From assembly GCA_963710025.1 (NCBI GenBank), contig CAVPYO010000013.1, positions 372,001 to 436,000 on the forward strand: a stretch of DNA of 64,000 nucleotides, in the 5' to 3' direction. The notes under the pieces are model-generated. The model was not told where the DNA came from, ran no database searches, and worked only from the letters and a program-made list of their open reading frames with translations. This DNA is from Rhizomicrobium sp963710025. Its GTDB lineage: Bacteria; Pseudomonadota; Alphaproteobacteria; Micropepsales; Micropepsaceae. The translations under genes were made by a program, and so were the position numbers. Shown in pieces: positions 24,920-34,568 of the stretch (positions are counted from its first letter, which is position 1; every line of letters begins with the position of its first letter).

Positions 24920-25891
24920 ATGAGCCCGGCCACCGCAGCCACTCCTATCCTGAAAACCAGCCATCTGCTTGGCATCGAAGGCCTTTCGGTCGGCGAGATC
25001 ACCGCCTTGCTCGATCTGGGCGACGAATATGTGGCGCTCGGCCGCGCCAAGGAGAAGAAGTCGCCCCTGCTGAAGGGCCGCACCGTCATCAACCTGTTCT
25101 TCGAGGCCTCCACCCGCACTCAAAGCTCGTTCGAGCTGGCGGGCAAGCGGCTGGGCGCCGACGTGATGAACATGTCGGTGCGCTCCTCCTCGGTCACCAA
25201 GGGCGAGACGCTGCTCGACACGGCCACCACGCTGAACGCGATGCGGCCGGATATCCTCATCGTGCGCCACCAGGATTCCGGCGCGGTCGAAATGCTCTCG
25301 CGCAAGCTGGACTGCTGCGTGGTGAATGCGGGCGACGGCAGCCACGAACACCCGACACAAGCGCTGCTCGACGCGCTCACCATTCGCCGCCGCCGCAAGA
25401 GTTTCGACGGGTTGACGGTGGCGATCTGCGGCGACGTGGCTCATAGCCGGGTGGCGCGCTCCAACATTCACCTATTGTCCAAGATGGGCGCGCGTGTGCG
25501 GCTGATCGCGCCGCGCACGTTGCTGCCCGCAGACGCGGCACGGTTCGGCGTCGAGATCTTCACCGACATGCGCGAAGGGCTGAAGGGCGCGGACATCGTG
25601 ATGATGCTGCGCTTGCAGATGGAGCGTATGGCGGGGGCCTTCATCCCCTCCACCCGCGAATATTTCCGCTTCTGGGGGCTCGACCGCGAAAAGCTCGCCT
25701 ATGCCAAGCCCGGTGCGCTCGTGATGCATCCCGGTCCTATGAATCGGGGCGTTGAGATCGACTCCGCCGTGGCCGACGACATCGAGGTCAGCCTGATCCA
25801 CGAACAGGTGGAGATGGGCGTCGCCATCCGCATGGCGGTGCTGGACGCGCTGTCGCGCGGGCTCTCGGCCGAGGGGCGTAACGCGCCATGA
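24920..25891 (+). CDS. pyrB: Aspartate carbamoyltransferase catalytic subunit
   Basis: PyrB joins carbamoyl phosphate and aspartate, the first committed pyrimidine step. The 323-residue protein has the carbamoyl-phosphate site FFEASTRTQSSFELAGKRLG, then NAGDGSHEHPTQALLD and the HPGPMNRGVEI segment. The ATG at 24920 follows a strong promoter at very short distance. No PyrI regulatory subunit is present; the downstream PyrC homologue overlaps it (ATGA). In Pseudomonas-type complexes, such a PyrC-like protein is a structural partner of ATCase. Confidence 0.95.
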   Translation: MSPATAATPILKTSHLLGIEGLSVGEITALLDLGDEYVALGRAKEKKSPLLKGRTVINLFFEASTRTQSSFELAGKRLGADVMNMSVRSSSVTKGETLLDTATTLNAMRPDILIVRHQDSGAVEMLSRKLDCCVVNAGDGSHEHPTQALLDALTIRRRRKSFDGLTVAICGDVAHSRVARSNIHLLSKMGARVRLIAPRTLLPADAARFGVEIFTDMREGLKGADIVMMLRLQMERMAGAFIPSTREYFRFWGLDREKLAYAKPGALVMHPGPMNRGVEIDSAVADDIEVSLIHEQVEMGVAIRMAVLDALSRGLSAEGRNAP

Positions 25892-27198
25892 GCAACCGGC
25901 GAACCGTGTTCTGCAATGCGCGGCTGATCGACCCCGCCAGCGGGCTCGACGCCAAAGGCGGGCTGCTGGTGGAAAACGGCAAGATCGCCGACATCGGACC
26001 GCGCCTGTTCGGCGACGCCGAGCGGGGCGATCCCGAGACCATCGACTGCAAGGGGCTGGTTCTGGCGCCCGGTCTGATCGACATGCGCGTGTTCACCGGC
26101 GAGCCGGGCAGCGAGCATCGCGAGACGCTGGAGTCCGCCAGCCGCGCTGCCGCGGCGGGCGGCGTCACCACCATCGTGGTGATGCCCAATACCGATCCGG
26201 TGATCGACGAGCCGTCACTGGTCGATTTCATTCTCCGGCGTGCGGCGGCAACGGCTTCGGTGCGCGTCGCGCCGATGGCCGCGCTGACCCGCCATCTGGC
26301 CGGCGAAGTGATGACCGAAATCGGCCTGCTCAAGGAAGCGGGCGCGGTGGCGTTCAGCGACGGCGACCGCACCATCGCCAATACGCGCGTGCTGCGCCGC
26401 GCGCTGGCCTATGCCTCGACCTTCGGCGCGCTGGTGGTGGGCCATGCGGAAGATCCCGATCTCGCCGACGGCGCGTCGGTGACCGAAGGCGAATATGCGA
26501 TGCGGCTGGGCCTTCCCGCCGCGCCCGCCGCCGCCGAAGCCATGATCGTGGAGCGCGATATCCGCCTCGTGGAACTGACCGGCGCGCGCTACCATTTCGG
26601 ACAAATTTCCTGCCGCGCTTCGCTGGACGCGATTGCGGCGGCGAAGCGGCGCGGACTGCCGATCACTTGCGGCGTCGCGGCCCATCATCTGGCGCTGAAC
26701 GAATTGGACGTGGGCCCCTACTACACCTTCATGAAGGTGAAGCCGCCGCTGCGCTCGGAAGCCGACCGCGCGGCGATGGTGGAAGGCGTCGCTTCGGGCG
26801 CCATCGACGTGATCGTCTCCAGCCACGATCCGCAAGCCGCCGACACCAAGCGCCTGCCTTTCGCGCAAGCCGCATTCGGCGCAGTGGGACTCGAAACCCT
26901 ACTGCCGGTGGCGCTGGGCCTCATGCATAACGGCCATACGAGCCTTGCCCATGTGCTGAAGGCGCTGACGGCGACGCCGGCCGCGATCCTCGGGCTCAAT
27001 GCGGGTACGCTGGCCAAGGGCGCGCCGGCCGACCTGGTTCTGATCGATCCGGACGCGCCCTTCGTCGTCGATCCCGACAAGCTGCATTCCCGCGCGCGGA
27101 ACACTCCGTTCGAGGGCCGTAAATTCCAGGGCCGCGCCGTGATGACTTTCGTCGGCGGCGAATGCGTGTTCGATCGCTCTGTTGAGGCGCGGAAATGA
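25888..27198 (+). CDS. pyrC: Dihydroorotase-like protein with degenerate metal site (PyrC'/PyrX type)
   Basis: The fold and length (436 residues) are those of class I dihydroorotase, which cyclises carbamoyl aspartate. However, the HxH zinc motif after the first strand is replaced: PGLIDMRVFTGEPG has Arg67 and Phe69 where His is expected. The later His of HVST is Gln in FGQISCRASLDAI, and the TDHAP motif reads SSHDPQ. Only some ligands remain (GHAEDP, AHHLAL). By analogy with Pseudomonas PyrC', it is probably a non-catalytic partner of PyrB. Tight overlaps with pyrB and plsY show one operon. Confidence 0.85.
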   Translation: MSNRRTVFCNARLIDPASGLDAKGGLLVENGKIADIGPRLFGDAERGDPETIDCKGLVLAPGLIDMRVFTGEPGSEHRETLESASRAAAAGGVTTIVVMPNTDPVIDEPSLVDFILRRAAATASVRVAPMAALTRHLAGEVMTEIGLLKEAGAVAFSDGDRTIANTRVLRRALAYASTFGALVVGHAEDPDLADGASVTEGEYAMRLGLPAAPAAAEAMIVERDIRLVELTGARYHFGQISCRASLDAIAAAKRRGLPITCGVAAHHLALNELDVGPYYTFMKVKPPLRSEADRAAMVEGVASGAIDVIVSSHDPQAADTKRLPFAQAAFGAVGLETLLPVALGLMHNGHTSLAHVLKALTATPAAILGLNAGTLAKGAPADLVLIDPDAPFVVDPDKLHSRARNTPFEGRKFQGRAVMTFVGGECVFDRSVEARK

Positions 27199-27815
27199 TT
27201 ACAGGCGCGTCCATCTTGTGGTCCAATGTGCTGCTGTGCCTGGCGCTCGGCTATCTTCTCGGATCGATCCCGTTCGGCCTGATCGTCACCCGGCTCGCGG
27301 GGCTCGCCGACCCGCGCAAGATCGGTTCGAGAAACATCGGCGCCACCAATGTCCTGCGCAGCGGCAAGAAGTGGGCGGCCGCCCTCACCTTGCTGCTCGA
27401 CGCCGGCAAAGGCGCCGCCGCCGTTGGAATCGCGGGCGCATTCTATGGAATCAACGGCACGGCGATCGCGGGAATCGCGGCGGTCCTCGGCCATATTTTT
27501 CCCGTGTGGCTTCGCTTCAAAGGCGGCAAAGGCGTGGCGACGTTTGTCGGCGTGATGCTGGCCGCCTATTGGCCGACCGGTGTGCTGGTGATCGCGACTT
27601 GGTTGGCGGTCGCCTATTTCTCAAGAATTTCTTCGTTGTCGGCGCTGATCGCCGCCGCGCTGGCGCCCGCTTACACGATCGCCTTCGGCAATTTCCCCTT
27701 TGCCATGCTGGCGATGGTTCTGGCGATCATCATTTTCATTACTCATCACGAGAACATCCATCGGCTCTGGCGCGGCGAGGAACCGCGCATCGGCGGCAGG
27801 ATAAGCGGTGACTGA
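27195..27815 (+). CDS. plsY: Acyl-phosphate glycerol-3-phosphate acyltransferase
   Basis: PlsY makes lysophosphatidic acid from acyl phosphate and glycerol 3-phosphate at the inner membrane. The 206-residue protein has about five membrane segments and its three conserved motifs: GSIPFGLIVTRLAG, GSRNIGATNVLRSGKKWAA and HIFPVWLRFKGGKGVATFVG. It overlaps pyrC by an ATGA and dprA by 8 bp. Confidence 0.96.
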   Translation: MITGASILWSNVLLCLALGYLLGSIPFGLIVTRLAGLADPRKIGSRNIGATNVLRSGKKWAAALTLLLDAGKGAAAVGIAGAFYGINGTAIAGIAAVLGHIFPVWLRFKGGKGVATFVGVMLAAYWPTGVLVIATWLAVAYFSRISSLSALIAAALAPAYTIAFGNFPFAMLAMVLAIIIFITHHENIHRLWRGEEPRIGGRISGD

Positions 27816-28920
27816 CCATCTCCTTTCGGATAGCGAACGCCGGGCCTGGATCAGGCTGGCGCGCGTGTCAAATGTCGGCCCGGTCACCTTCGCTCAACTG
27901 GTTGCGCGTTTCGGTTCGGCGGCGGCTGCACTTGAGGAAGTCCCGCGCCTGGTTCGACGCGGCGGCGGCGAGGCGCCCAGACTGCCCAGCGACGCCGATG
28001 CGCGGCGCGAGATCGATGCGCTGGCGAAACTCGGCGGCCGCCTGGTCGCCTCCGTCGAACCCGATTACCCGCGCGGACTTAAGGCCCTCGAGGCACCGCC
28101 GCCCATTATCGCCGTGCTAGGCCATGATGCGCTTCTGAAGCGCGAAATGATCGCCGTCGTCGGCGCACGCAATGCTTCGGCGCTCGGGCGCAAGCTGGCG
28201 AATAGTCTCTCCGCCGAGCTGGGTGCGGCCGGCCTAATCGTGGTTTCCGGCATGGCGCGCGGCATCGATACCGCTGCGCATGAAGGCGCGCTCAAGAGCG
28301 GCACTTGCGCGGTGGTCGCCGGCGGGATCGACATCATCTATCCGCCGGAAAACGCGTCGCTCTATGAGCGCATCAAGGCCGAAGGCGTCATCGTTTCGGA
28401 AATGCCCTTAGGCCAGCCGCCGCAAGCGCGCCACTTTCCGCGCCGCAACCGGATCATCTCCGCGCTGGCGCGCGGAGTGATCGTGGTGGAAGCGGCGGAA
28501 GGATCGGGTTCGCTCATCACGGCGAACTACGCGCTCGACCAAAATCGCGAGGTTTTCGCTGTGCCGGGTTCACCGCTCGATCCGCGGGCCAAGGGTGCGA
28601 ACCGGTTGCTGCGCCAAGGCGCGGTGCTGACAGAAACCGCCGACGACGTGCTTAGCGTGCTAAGGCCGATCCTGGGCGGAGAATTCCAGGAGCCCGCGCG
28701 CGATCTCGGCCTGGCGCCATTGACGGGCCACCCGACGGACGAAGAGACCGACCGGGTCCGCTCCCTGATCGAGGAAGCGCTCGGCCCCGCGCCGATTTCT
28801 GTCGATGAATTGATTCGATTATGCGGCGCACCCGCCGCGGCGGTCCTGACGGTCATTCTGGAACTGGAGTTGGCCGGCAGGCTGGCTCGTCATCCGGGCA
28901 ACCGGGTTTCCTGGCTCTGA
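27808..28920 (+). CDS. dprA: DNA processing protein DprA
   Basis: DprA loads RecA on incoming single-stranded DNA during transformation. The 370-residue protein has a SAM-like N-terminus (RVSNVGPVTFAQLVARFG), then the Rossmann-like core with GARNASALGRKLA, SGMARGIDTAAHEGAL, GGIDIIYPPEN and FPRRNRIISALARGVIVVEA. A winged-helix DprA C-terminal domain ends at NRVSWL. GTG starts inside the plsY end. No other competence genes are in the window. Confidence 0.95.
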   Translation: MTDHLLSDSERRAWIRLARVSNVGPVTFAQLVARFGSAAAALEEVPRLVRRGGGEAPRLPSDADARREIDALAKLGGRLVASVEPDYPRGLKALEAPPPIIAVLGHDALLKREMIAVVGARNASALGRKLANSLSAELGAAGLIVVSGMARGIDTAAHEGALKSGTCAVVAGGIDIIYPPENASLYERIKAEGVIVSEMPLGQPPQARHFPRRNRIISALARGVIVVEAAEGSGSLITANYALDQNREVFAVPGSPLDPRAKGANRLLRQGAVLTETADDVLSVLRPILGGEFQEPARDLGLAPLTGHPTDEETDRVRSLIEEALGPAPISVDELIRLCGAPAAAVLTVILELELAGRLARHPGNRVSWL

Positions 28921-29102
28921 GCGTTGCTCAACGCCTTTGCCTCTACAACCGCCAGTTCCAGCAGGTGGGCAAGCAGAACCTGATTCTGTTGCAGTGCTAT
29001 TTTCCTAAGGGATTCAAGGGTATCTTTGGTATATTGCGCCGTTTCCGCCGGACCCATTGCCGGCAGCGGCTGGTTGCCGCCTTGAAGCGGTGTTGTCATC
29101 AT
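28890..29102 (-). CDS. Small conserved-looking protein, unknown function
   Basis: I do not recognise this 70-residue protein with certainty. It has the central amphipathic helix TKDTLESLRKIALQQNQVLL followed by AHLLELAVVEAKAL, a pattern I associate with short conserved alphaproteobacterial proteins of unknown role. Its last 31 bp overlap the dprA 3' end on the opposite strand. It starts ATG ATG at 29102. A chance frame is possible. Confidence 0.5.
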   Translation of the reverse strand: MMTTPLQGGNQPLPAMGPAETAQYTKDTLESLRKIALQQNQVLLAHLLELAVVEAKALSNAQSQETRLPG

Positions 29103-29409
29103 TGGAAAATCCCCGTCTTCGATGATCTTACACGAAATCTATGGTTGTGGCACCCCACATGCAACCATTAGTAAGATTATCGGAGAATTTCTATACTATA
29201 AATTGCAATGCATGCCTGACAAGGCCATAAATTTGGCGTCGTTAGGAGGAAATTCTACCGATCGTCGTCAATTTCATCCGAAATCGCGCGTTGACACCGC
29301 TGCACGGCTTACATCAGTGTCCGCCGACCCTACGAACCGCCGAAGTTGACGGTTTTCGCGGTTCCCGGCCTTGCCGCGGCACGCGGAACCCGGATGAGCA
29401 CCATATCGC
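29103..29409. other. AT-richer intergenic region before topA
   Basis: About 300 bp with no convincing gene. The segment 29120-29260 is clearly less GC-rich than its surroundings. A TTGACA at 29291-29296 could be a -35 for topA, but no good -10 at proper spacing was found. Confidence 0.45.
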
Positions 29410-32028
29410 ATGAACGTTCTCGTTGTTGAATCCCCGGCCAAAGCCAAGACCATCAACAAGTATCTGGGCCCAGGCTACAAAGTTCTCGCCAGTTTCGGCC
29501 ATATCCGCGACCTCCCCTCCAAGGACGGTTCGGTCAAGCCGGACGACGACTTCGCCATGACTTGGCACGTCGACGAGCGCGCCCAGAAGCGCATCAAGGA
29601 CATCGCCGACGCGCTCAAGGGCGCCGACAAGCTGATCCTGGCCACCGACCCGGACCGCGAAGGCGAGGCGATTTCCTGGCATGTGCTGGAGGTGCTCCGG
29701 CAGAGGAAAGCGTTGGGCAAAGCCCATGTCGAGCGCGTGGTGTTCAACGCTGTGACCAAGGCGGCCGTGCTCGAAGCCATCGCCAACCCGCGCGCGATCA
29801 ACGAAGAACTGGTCGACGCTTACCTGGCGCGCCGCGCGCTCGATTATCTGGTCGGCTTCACGTTGTCGCCGGTGCTATGGCGCAAGCTGCCCGGCGCGCG
29901 CTCGGCGGGGCGCGTGCAGTCGGTGGCGCTGAGGCTGGTCTGCGAACGCGAAATCGAGATCGAGATTTTCCGGCCGCAGGAATATTGGACGATCGACACC
30001 CAGGTGCGCGCTCCGGCCGGCGGCTTCCCTGCAAGGCTCATCACTCTGGACGGCAAGAAGCTGGACAAGCTTTCGCTGACCAACGAAGCCGACGCCAAGC
30101 GAGCCGTGGCGGCGATCGAGAAAGGCCGCTTCGCCGTCGGCAGCGTCGAGAGCAAGCCGGTCAAACGCCATCCCTCACCGCCGTTCATCACCTCGACGCT
30201 GCAGCAGGAAGCGGCGCGCAAGCTGGGCTTCGCCGCCAAGCGCACGATGCAGGTCGCCCAACAGCTTTACGAGGGCGTCGATGTGGGCGGCGAGTCGGTC
30301 GGTCTCATCACCTATATGCGCACCGACGGTGTGACGATGGACGGCGGCGCCATCGGCGAAGCGCGCACGACCATCGCCGAGCGCTACGGCAAGAAGTATG
30401 TGCCGCACAGTCCGCGCGCCTATGCCAGCAAGGTCAAGAACGCGCAGGAAGCGCACGAGGCCATTCGCCCTACCGGCTTCTCGCGCACCCCCGATAGCGT
30501 CTCGCGCCATCTCGATTCCGATCAGGCGCGGCTCTACGAACTGATCTGGAAACGCGCCATCGCCAGTCAGATGGAAAGCGCGGAACTGGAGCGCACCACC
30601 GTCGACGTCGTCTCCGCCGACAAACAAATAACCTTGCGCGCCACCGGCACGGTGACCTTGTTCGACGGCTTCCTCACGCTCTACCAGGAAGGCCACGACG
30701 ACGAGGTCGACGAAAACGGCGCCAAGCTGCCGCGCGTGGCGGCCGGCGACGCCGCCGAAGTCGAGAAGGTCCTTCCGGCGCAGCATTTCACCGAACCGCC
30801 GCCGCGTTATTCCGAGGCCAGCCTGGTGCACAAGCTGGAGGAACTCGGCATCGGCCGGCCGTCCACCTATGCCACCATCTTGTCGACGCTGCGCGACCGC
30901 GCCTATGTGCGCATGGACCGCGGACGCTTCATGCCGGAAGACAAGGGCCGGCTCGTCACCGCGTTCCTCACCAGCTTCTTCCGCCACTATGTCGAATACG
31001 GCTTCACCGCCGACCTCGAGGAGAAGCTCGACGAGGTTTCCGCAGGCGAGCTCGACTGGAAGCAGCTGCTGCGCGATTTCTGGACGCATTTCTCCGCGGC
31101 CGTCGCCGAAACCAAGGACCTGAAAATCTCGCAGGTCATCACCGAGATCGACGGGATACTCGGCCCGCACATCTTTCCGCTCGGCGCGGACGGCGGCGAT
31201 CCGCGCATCTGCCCGACCTGCGGCACCGGGCGTCTCAGCCTGAAGCTCGGCAAGTTCGGCGCCTTCGTCGGCTGTTCGAACTATCCCGAATGCCGCTACA
31301 CGCGCCAGCTCGGCCAAAAACCGGGCGAAGGCGGCAACGGCGAGCCGCAGCCGCTCGGTCTTTTCCCGGATACCGGCGAACAGATCACGCTGCGCAACGG
31401 CCGTTTCGGGCCATACGTGCAGCTTGGCGAGGGCGAGAAACCCAAGCGCGCCAGCCTGCCCAAAGGCACCGACCCATCGAATGTCGAGCTGGAACTCGTC
31501 ATCAAGCTGCTGTCGCTGCCGCGCGAAGTGGGCAAGCATCCCGAAAGCGGCGAGCCGATCACGGCGAATTTCGGCCGTTACGGGCCTTACATCGCGCACG
31601 ACGGAAAATACGCCTCGCTGGAAACGCCGGAGGATGTCTTCACCATCGGCCTCAACCGCGCCGTCACCGTGCTGGCGGAGAAGAAAGCGCGCGGCTTCGT
31701 CCGGCGAGGACAAGAGCCCTTGAAGGAACTGGGCGCGAACCCGAACGGCGGCGCGACCATAAAGCTGATGAAGGGGCGCTTCGGTCCCTACGTGACGGAC
31801 GGTTCGGTCAACGCGACGGTTCCCAGGGGCAGCGATCCGATGGCGCTGACGCTCGAGGAGGCGCTGACGCTGCTCGCCGAACGCACGGCCAGGGGGCCTT
31901 CGAAGAAAAACGGCAAGTTCAAAAAGGCGGCGAAGGCGAAGCCGGAAAAGAAGCCGGAGAAAAAGGCCAAAGCGCCGGTTAAGAAGAAACCAGCCAAGCG
32001 CAAGCCCGCGCCCGCGGCCGGCGAATAG
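29410..32028 (+). CDS. topA: DNA topoisomerase I
   Basis: TopA relaxes negative supercoils. The 872-residue protein begins MNVLVVESPAKAKTINKYLG (TOPRIM), with acidic ATDPDREGEAISWHV. The catalytic Tyr is in GLITYMRTDGVTM. The C-terminal region has a zinc-ribbon-like block (CPTCGTGRLSLKLGKFGAFV, then CSNYPECRY), further repeat modules, and a Lys/Ala/Pro-rich tail ending AAGE. This layout is typical of Alphaproteobacteria. rnr starts 2 bp after its stop region. Confidence 0.97.
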   Translation: MNVLVVESPAKAKTINKYLGPGYKVLASFGHIRDLPSKDGSVKPDDDFAMTWHVDERAQKRIKDIADALKGADKLILATDPDREGEAISWHVLEVLRQRKALGKAHVERVVFNAVTKAAVLEAIANPRAINEELVDAYLARRALDYLVGFTLSPVLWRKLPGARSAGRVQSVALRLVCEREIEIEIFRPQEYWTIDTQVRAPAGGFPARLITLDGKKLDKLSLTNEADAKRAVAAIEKGRFAVGSVESKPVKRHPSPPFITSTLQQEAARKLGFAAKRTMQVAQQLYEGVDVGGESVGLITYMRTDGVTMDGGAIGEARTTIAERYGKKYVPHSPRAYASKVKNAQEAHEAIRPTGFSRTPDSVSRHLDSDQARLYELIWKRAIASQMESAELERTTVDVVSADKQITLRATGTVTLFDGFLTLYQEGHDDEVDENGAKLPRVAAGDAAEVEKVLPAQHFTEPPPRYSEASLVHKLEELGIGRPSTYATILSTLRDRAYVRMDRGRFMPEDKGRLVTAFLTSFFRHYVEYGFTADLEEKLDEVSAGELDWKQLLRDFWTHFSAAVAETKDLKISQVITEIDGILGPHIFPLGADGGDPRICPTCGTGRLSLKLGKFGAFVGCSNYPECRYTRQLGQKPGEGGNGEPQPLGLFPDTGEQITLRNGRFGPYVQLGEGEKPKRASLPKGTDPSNVELELVIKLLSLPREVGKHPESGEPITANFGRYGPYIAHDGKYASLETPEDVFTIGLNRAVTVLAEKKARGFVRRGQEPLKELGANPNGGATIKLMKGRFGPYVTDGSVNATVPRGSDPMALTLEEALTLLAERTARGPSKKNGKFKKAAKAKPEKKPEKKAKAPVKKKPAKRKPAPAAGE

Positions 32029-32030
32029 CA

Positions 32031-34268
32031 GTGCCTCGCAAGGATAAAAGAAAGAACGCACCGCCCATCGACCGGGCGCGCGTGCTCGAAGCGCTGGCCG
32101 CGAAGCCGGGCGCCACCAAGCGCGACCTCTCGCGCCTGCTGAACATCAAGGGCTCGGATCGCATCGCGCTGAAGCGCATCCTGAAGGAACTGGACGCCGA
32201 CGGCTTGCTGGAAGGCAATCGCAAGCGCGGCTATACGCAGCCCGGCGCCCTGCCCGACGTCACGCTTCTCGAAATCACCGGCCAAGATCCCGACGGCGAA
32301 CTGCTGGCCCGCCCGCAGCGTTGGGAATCGAACGAGGAACCGCCGCAGATCGTTGTCGTCCTGGGCGAAAAGGACGCGGCGCTGGGGCGCGGCGAGCGCA
32401 TTCTCGCGCGTCTTACCAAGGCCGGCGACGGCTACGAAGCGCGCGTCATCAAGCAGCTAGGCGCCAGCGCCCATCGCGTGCTGGGCGTGGTGCGCGTGTC
32501 GGGACAAGGCGTGCGCATCGCGCCGATCGACCGCAAGAGCCGCACGGAATTTTCCGTCGATGCGCAGGGCCGTGCGGGCGCCGAGAATAACGAGCTGGTG
32601 TTGGCCGAACCGCTCGCGGGGCGCGCCAGCGGATTTCCTCGTGCGCGGATCGTGGAGCGCATCGGCAGCATGGACGCGCCAAAGGCCGTCAGCCTGATCG
32701 CTATTCATGCCCACGGCATCCCGACCGATTTTCCCAAAGAAGTGCTGGACGAGACGGCGCACGCCGCGCCCGCCGATCCGCGCGGACGCATCGATCTGCG
32801 CGCCATTCCGCTGGTGACCATCGATCCCGAAGACGCGCGCGACCACGACGACGCGGTGTGGGCCGGCCCCGATCCCGACAACAAGGGCGGGCATATTTGT
32901 CTGGTGGCGATTGCCGACGTCGCCCATTACGTGACGCCTGGTTCGCCGCTCGACCGCGAAGCCTATAAGCGCGGCAATTCCGTTTATTTCCCCGACCGCG
33001 TGGTGCCGATGCTACCGGAGCGACTGTCCGCCGATCTGTGCTCGCTGAAAGAAGGCGTCGACCGGCCCTGCCTCGCGGTGCGCATGGTGTTCGACGCGAA
33101 CGGCAAGAAGCGCCATCACGAATTCCTGCGCGGAACGATGCGCTCCGCCGCGCGGCTGACCTATGCCCAAGCGCAACGCTTCTTCGACGGCAAGCCGGAT
33201 ACGCCGCTGTCGCTCACCGCCAAGGGAACACCGGCGGCGCTGTCGCCCATCGCCAAGGAAACGCTGGCGGCGCTGTGGGCGGCATACAAATCGCTCACCA
33301 AGGCGCGCGAGGCGCGCGATCCGCTCGACCTCGACTTGCCCGAGCGGCGCATCGAGATCGGCGCCGACGGCAAGATTTCCTCTATCGCTTTCCGCGAGCG
33401 GTTGGAATCCATGCGCCTGATCGAGGAGTTCATGGTACTCGCCAATGTGGCGGCGGCGGAGACACTGGAAAAAGCGCACATGCCGCTCGTCTATCGCGTG
33501 CACGAAGAACCCTCGAAGGAAAAGCTGTTCGCGTTTTCCGATTATCTGCGCACCATCGGCGTGAACTTTTCCAAGGGCCAAGTGATGAAGCCAGCCGTCT
33601 TCAACCGCATCCTGGCGAACGCGAAAGACGGTCCGCACGAGAAGGTGATGAACGACATCGTGCTGCGCACCCAGGCGCAGGCGATTTATGCTCCCGCCAA
33701 TCTGGGCCATTTCGGATTGAACCTGGCGAAATACGCGCACTACACCTCGCCGATCCGGCGCTATGCGGATTTGATCGTCCATCGCGCGCTGATCCGCGCC
33801 CTGAAGCTGGGCGATGGCGGGCTTACCGACCGCGAAACCGCGCGCCTCAGCGAGATCGCCGAACACATTTCCATGACCGAGCGGCGCGCCATGGCGGCGG
33901 AACGCGACTCCACCGACCGCTACGTCGCCGCCTTCATGCAGGATCGCGTCGGCGCGCGGTTCGATGCACGGATCACCGGCGTGACGCGGTTCGGCTTGTT
34001 CGTGCGGCTGGCGGACACCGGCGCGGAAGGCTTGCTGCCCGTGCGTTCTCTGGGCCTGGAATATTTCCGACACGACGAGCGCCGCCATGCGCTGGTCGGC
34101 GAGCGCACCGGCACGGTCTACAGCCTCGGCGCTATCGTCGCGGTGCGGCTGGCCGAAGCGGCGCCCCTCACCGGCGGCCTACGTTTCGATCTGGCGGAAG
34201 CGGGTTCGCTTAACACGATAACCCGCCGCCCCGCCGTCGTCCGCCAGCGGAGCAAACGTAGGCGATAA
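32031..34268 (+). CDS. rnr: Ribonuclease R
   Basis: RNase R is a processive 3'-5' exoribonuclease that degrades structured RNA. The 745-residue protein has an N-terminal winged-helix region (TKRDLSRLLNIKGSDRIALK), cold-shock domains, and the RNB catalytic core with IDPEDARDHDDAVWAG. The C-terminal S1 domain starts near RFDARITGVTRFGLFVRLAD, and a basic tail RQRSKRRR follows. The start is GTG, 2 bp after topA, indicating co-transcription. Confidence 0.96.
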   Translation: MPRKDKRKNAPPIDRARVLEALAAKPGATKRDLSRLLNIKGSDRIALKRILKELDADGLLEGNRKRGYTQPGALPDVTLLEITGQDPDGELLARPQRWESNEEPPQIVVVLGEKDAALGRGERILARLTKAGDGYEARVIKQLGASAHRVLGVVRVSGQGVRIAPIDRKSRTEFSVDAQGRAGAENNELVLAEPLAGRASGFPRARIVERIGSMDAPKAVSLIAIHAHGIPTDFPKEVLDETAHAAPADPRGRIDLRAIPLVTIDPEDARDHDDAVWAGPDPDNKGGHICLVAIADVAHYVTPGSPLDREAYKRGNSVYFPDRVVPMLPERLSADLCSLKEGVDRPCLAVRMVFDANGKKRHHEFLRGTMRSAARLTYAQAQRFFDGKPDTPLSLTAKGTPAALSPIAKETLAALWAAYKSLTKAREARDPLDLDLPERRIEIGADGKISSIAFRERLESMRLIEEFMVLANVAAAETLEKAHMPLVYRVHEEPSKEKLFAFSDYLRTIGVNFSKGQVMKPAVFNRILANAKDGPHEKVMNDIVLRTQAQAIYAPANLGHFGLNLAKYAHYTSPIRRYADLIVHRALIRALKLGDGGLTDRETARLSEIAEHISMTERRAMAAERDSTDRYVAAFMQDRVGARFDARITGVTRFGLFVRLADTGAEGLLPVRSLGLEYFRHDERRHALVGERTGTVYSLGAIVAVRLAEAAPLTGGLRFDLAEAGSLNTITRRPAVVRQRSKRRR

Positions 34269-34287
34269 GGCCCAAAACTACCCCTCC

Positions 34288-34315
34288 TTGACATCCCAGG
34301 CTCCCTGGCTAGGTT
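34288..34315 (+). promoter_or_regulatory. rpmG promoter
   Basis: TTGACA (34288-34293) and TAGGTT (34310-34315) are separated by 16 bp, with a GAGGAG ribosome site shortly before the rpmG ATG at 34353. Spacing and sequence fit a strong sigma-70 promoter. Confidence 0.65.
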
Positions 34316-34352
34316 ACGCCCCCTTTGACGGGCCTTTTTGAGGAGTACCCCC

Positions 34353-34520
34353 ATGGCGAAGCCGACAACGGCCAAAATCCGGCTCAATTCCGAGGGCGGT
34401 ACCGGCTATTTCTACGTCACCAAGAAGAACACGCGCACCATGACGGAGAAGTTCTCCATCAAGAAGTACGACCCGGTCCTGCGCAAGCATGTCGAGTTCA
34501 AGGAAGGCAAGATCAAGTAG
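34353..34520 (+). CDS. rpmG: 50S ribosomal protein L33
   Basis: This 55-residue protein begins MAKPTTAKIRLNSEGGTGYF and ends KHVEFKEGKIK, typical of the Proteobacterial L33 form. It lacks the zinc-ribbon cysteines (C- variant), so it does not depend on zinc. It has its own promoter and is followed by a long inverted repeat. Confidence 0.97.
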   Translation: MAKPTTAKIRLNSEGGTGYFYVTKKNTRTMTEKFSIKKYDPVLRKHVEFKEGKIK

Positions 34521-34568
34521 GCTGCCGTCCTGCTGTCCGAAGCACTGTGAATTATCCCTATACCTGAG

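Noticed and set aside
30175..32061. Long antisense frame across topA
   Set aside because: A typical GC-rich antisense shadow; topA is clearly coding.
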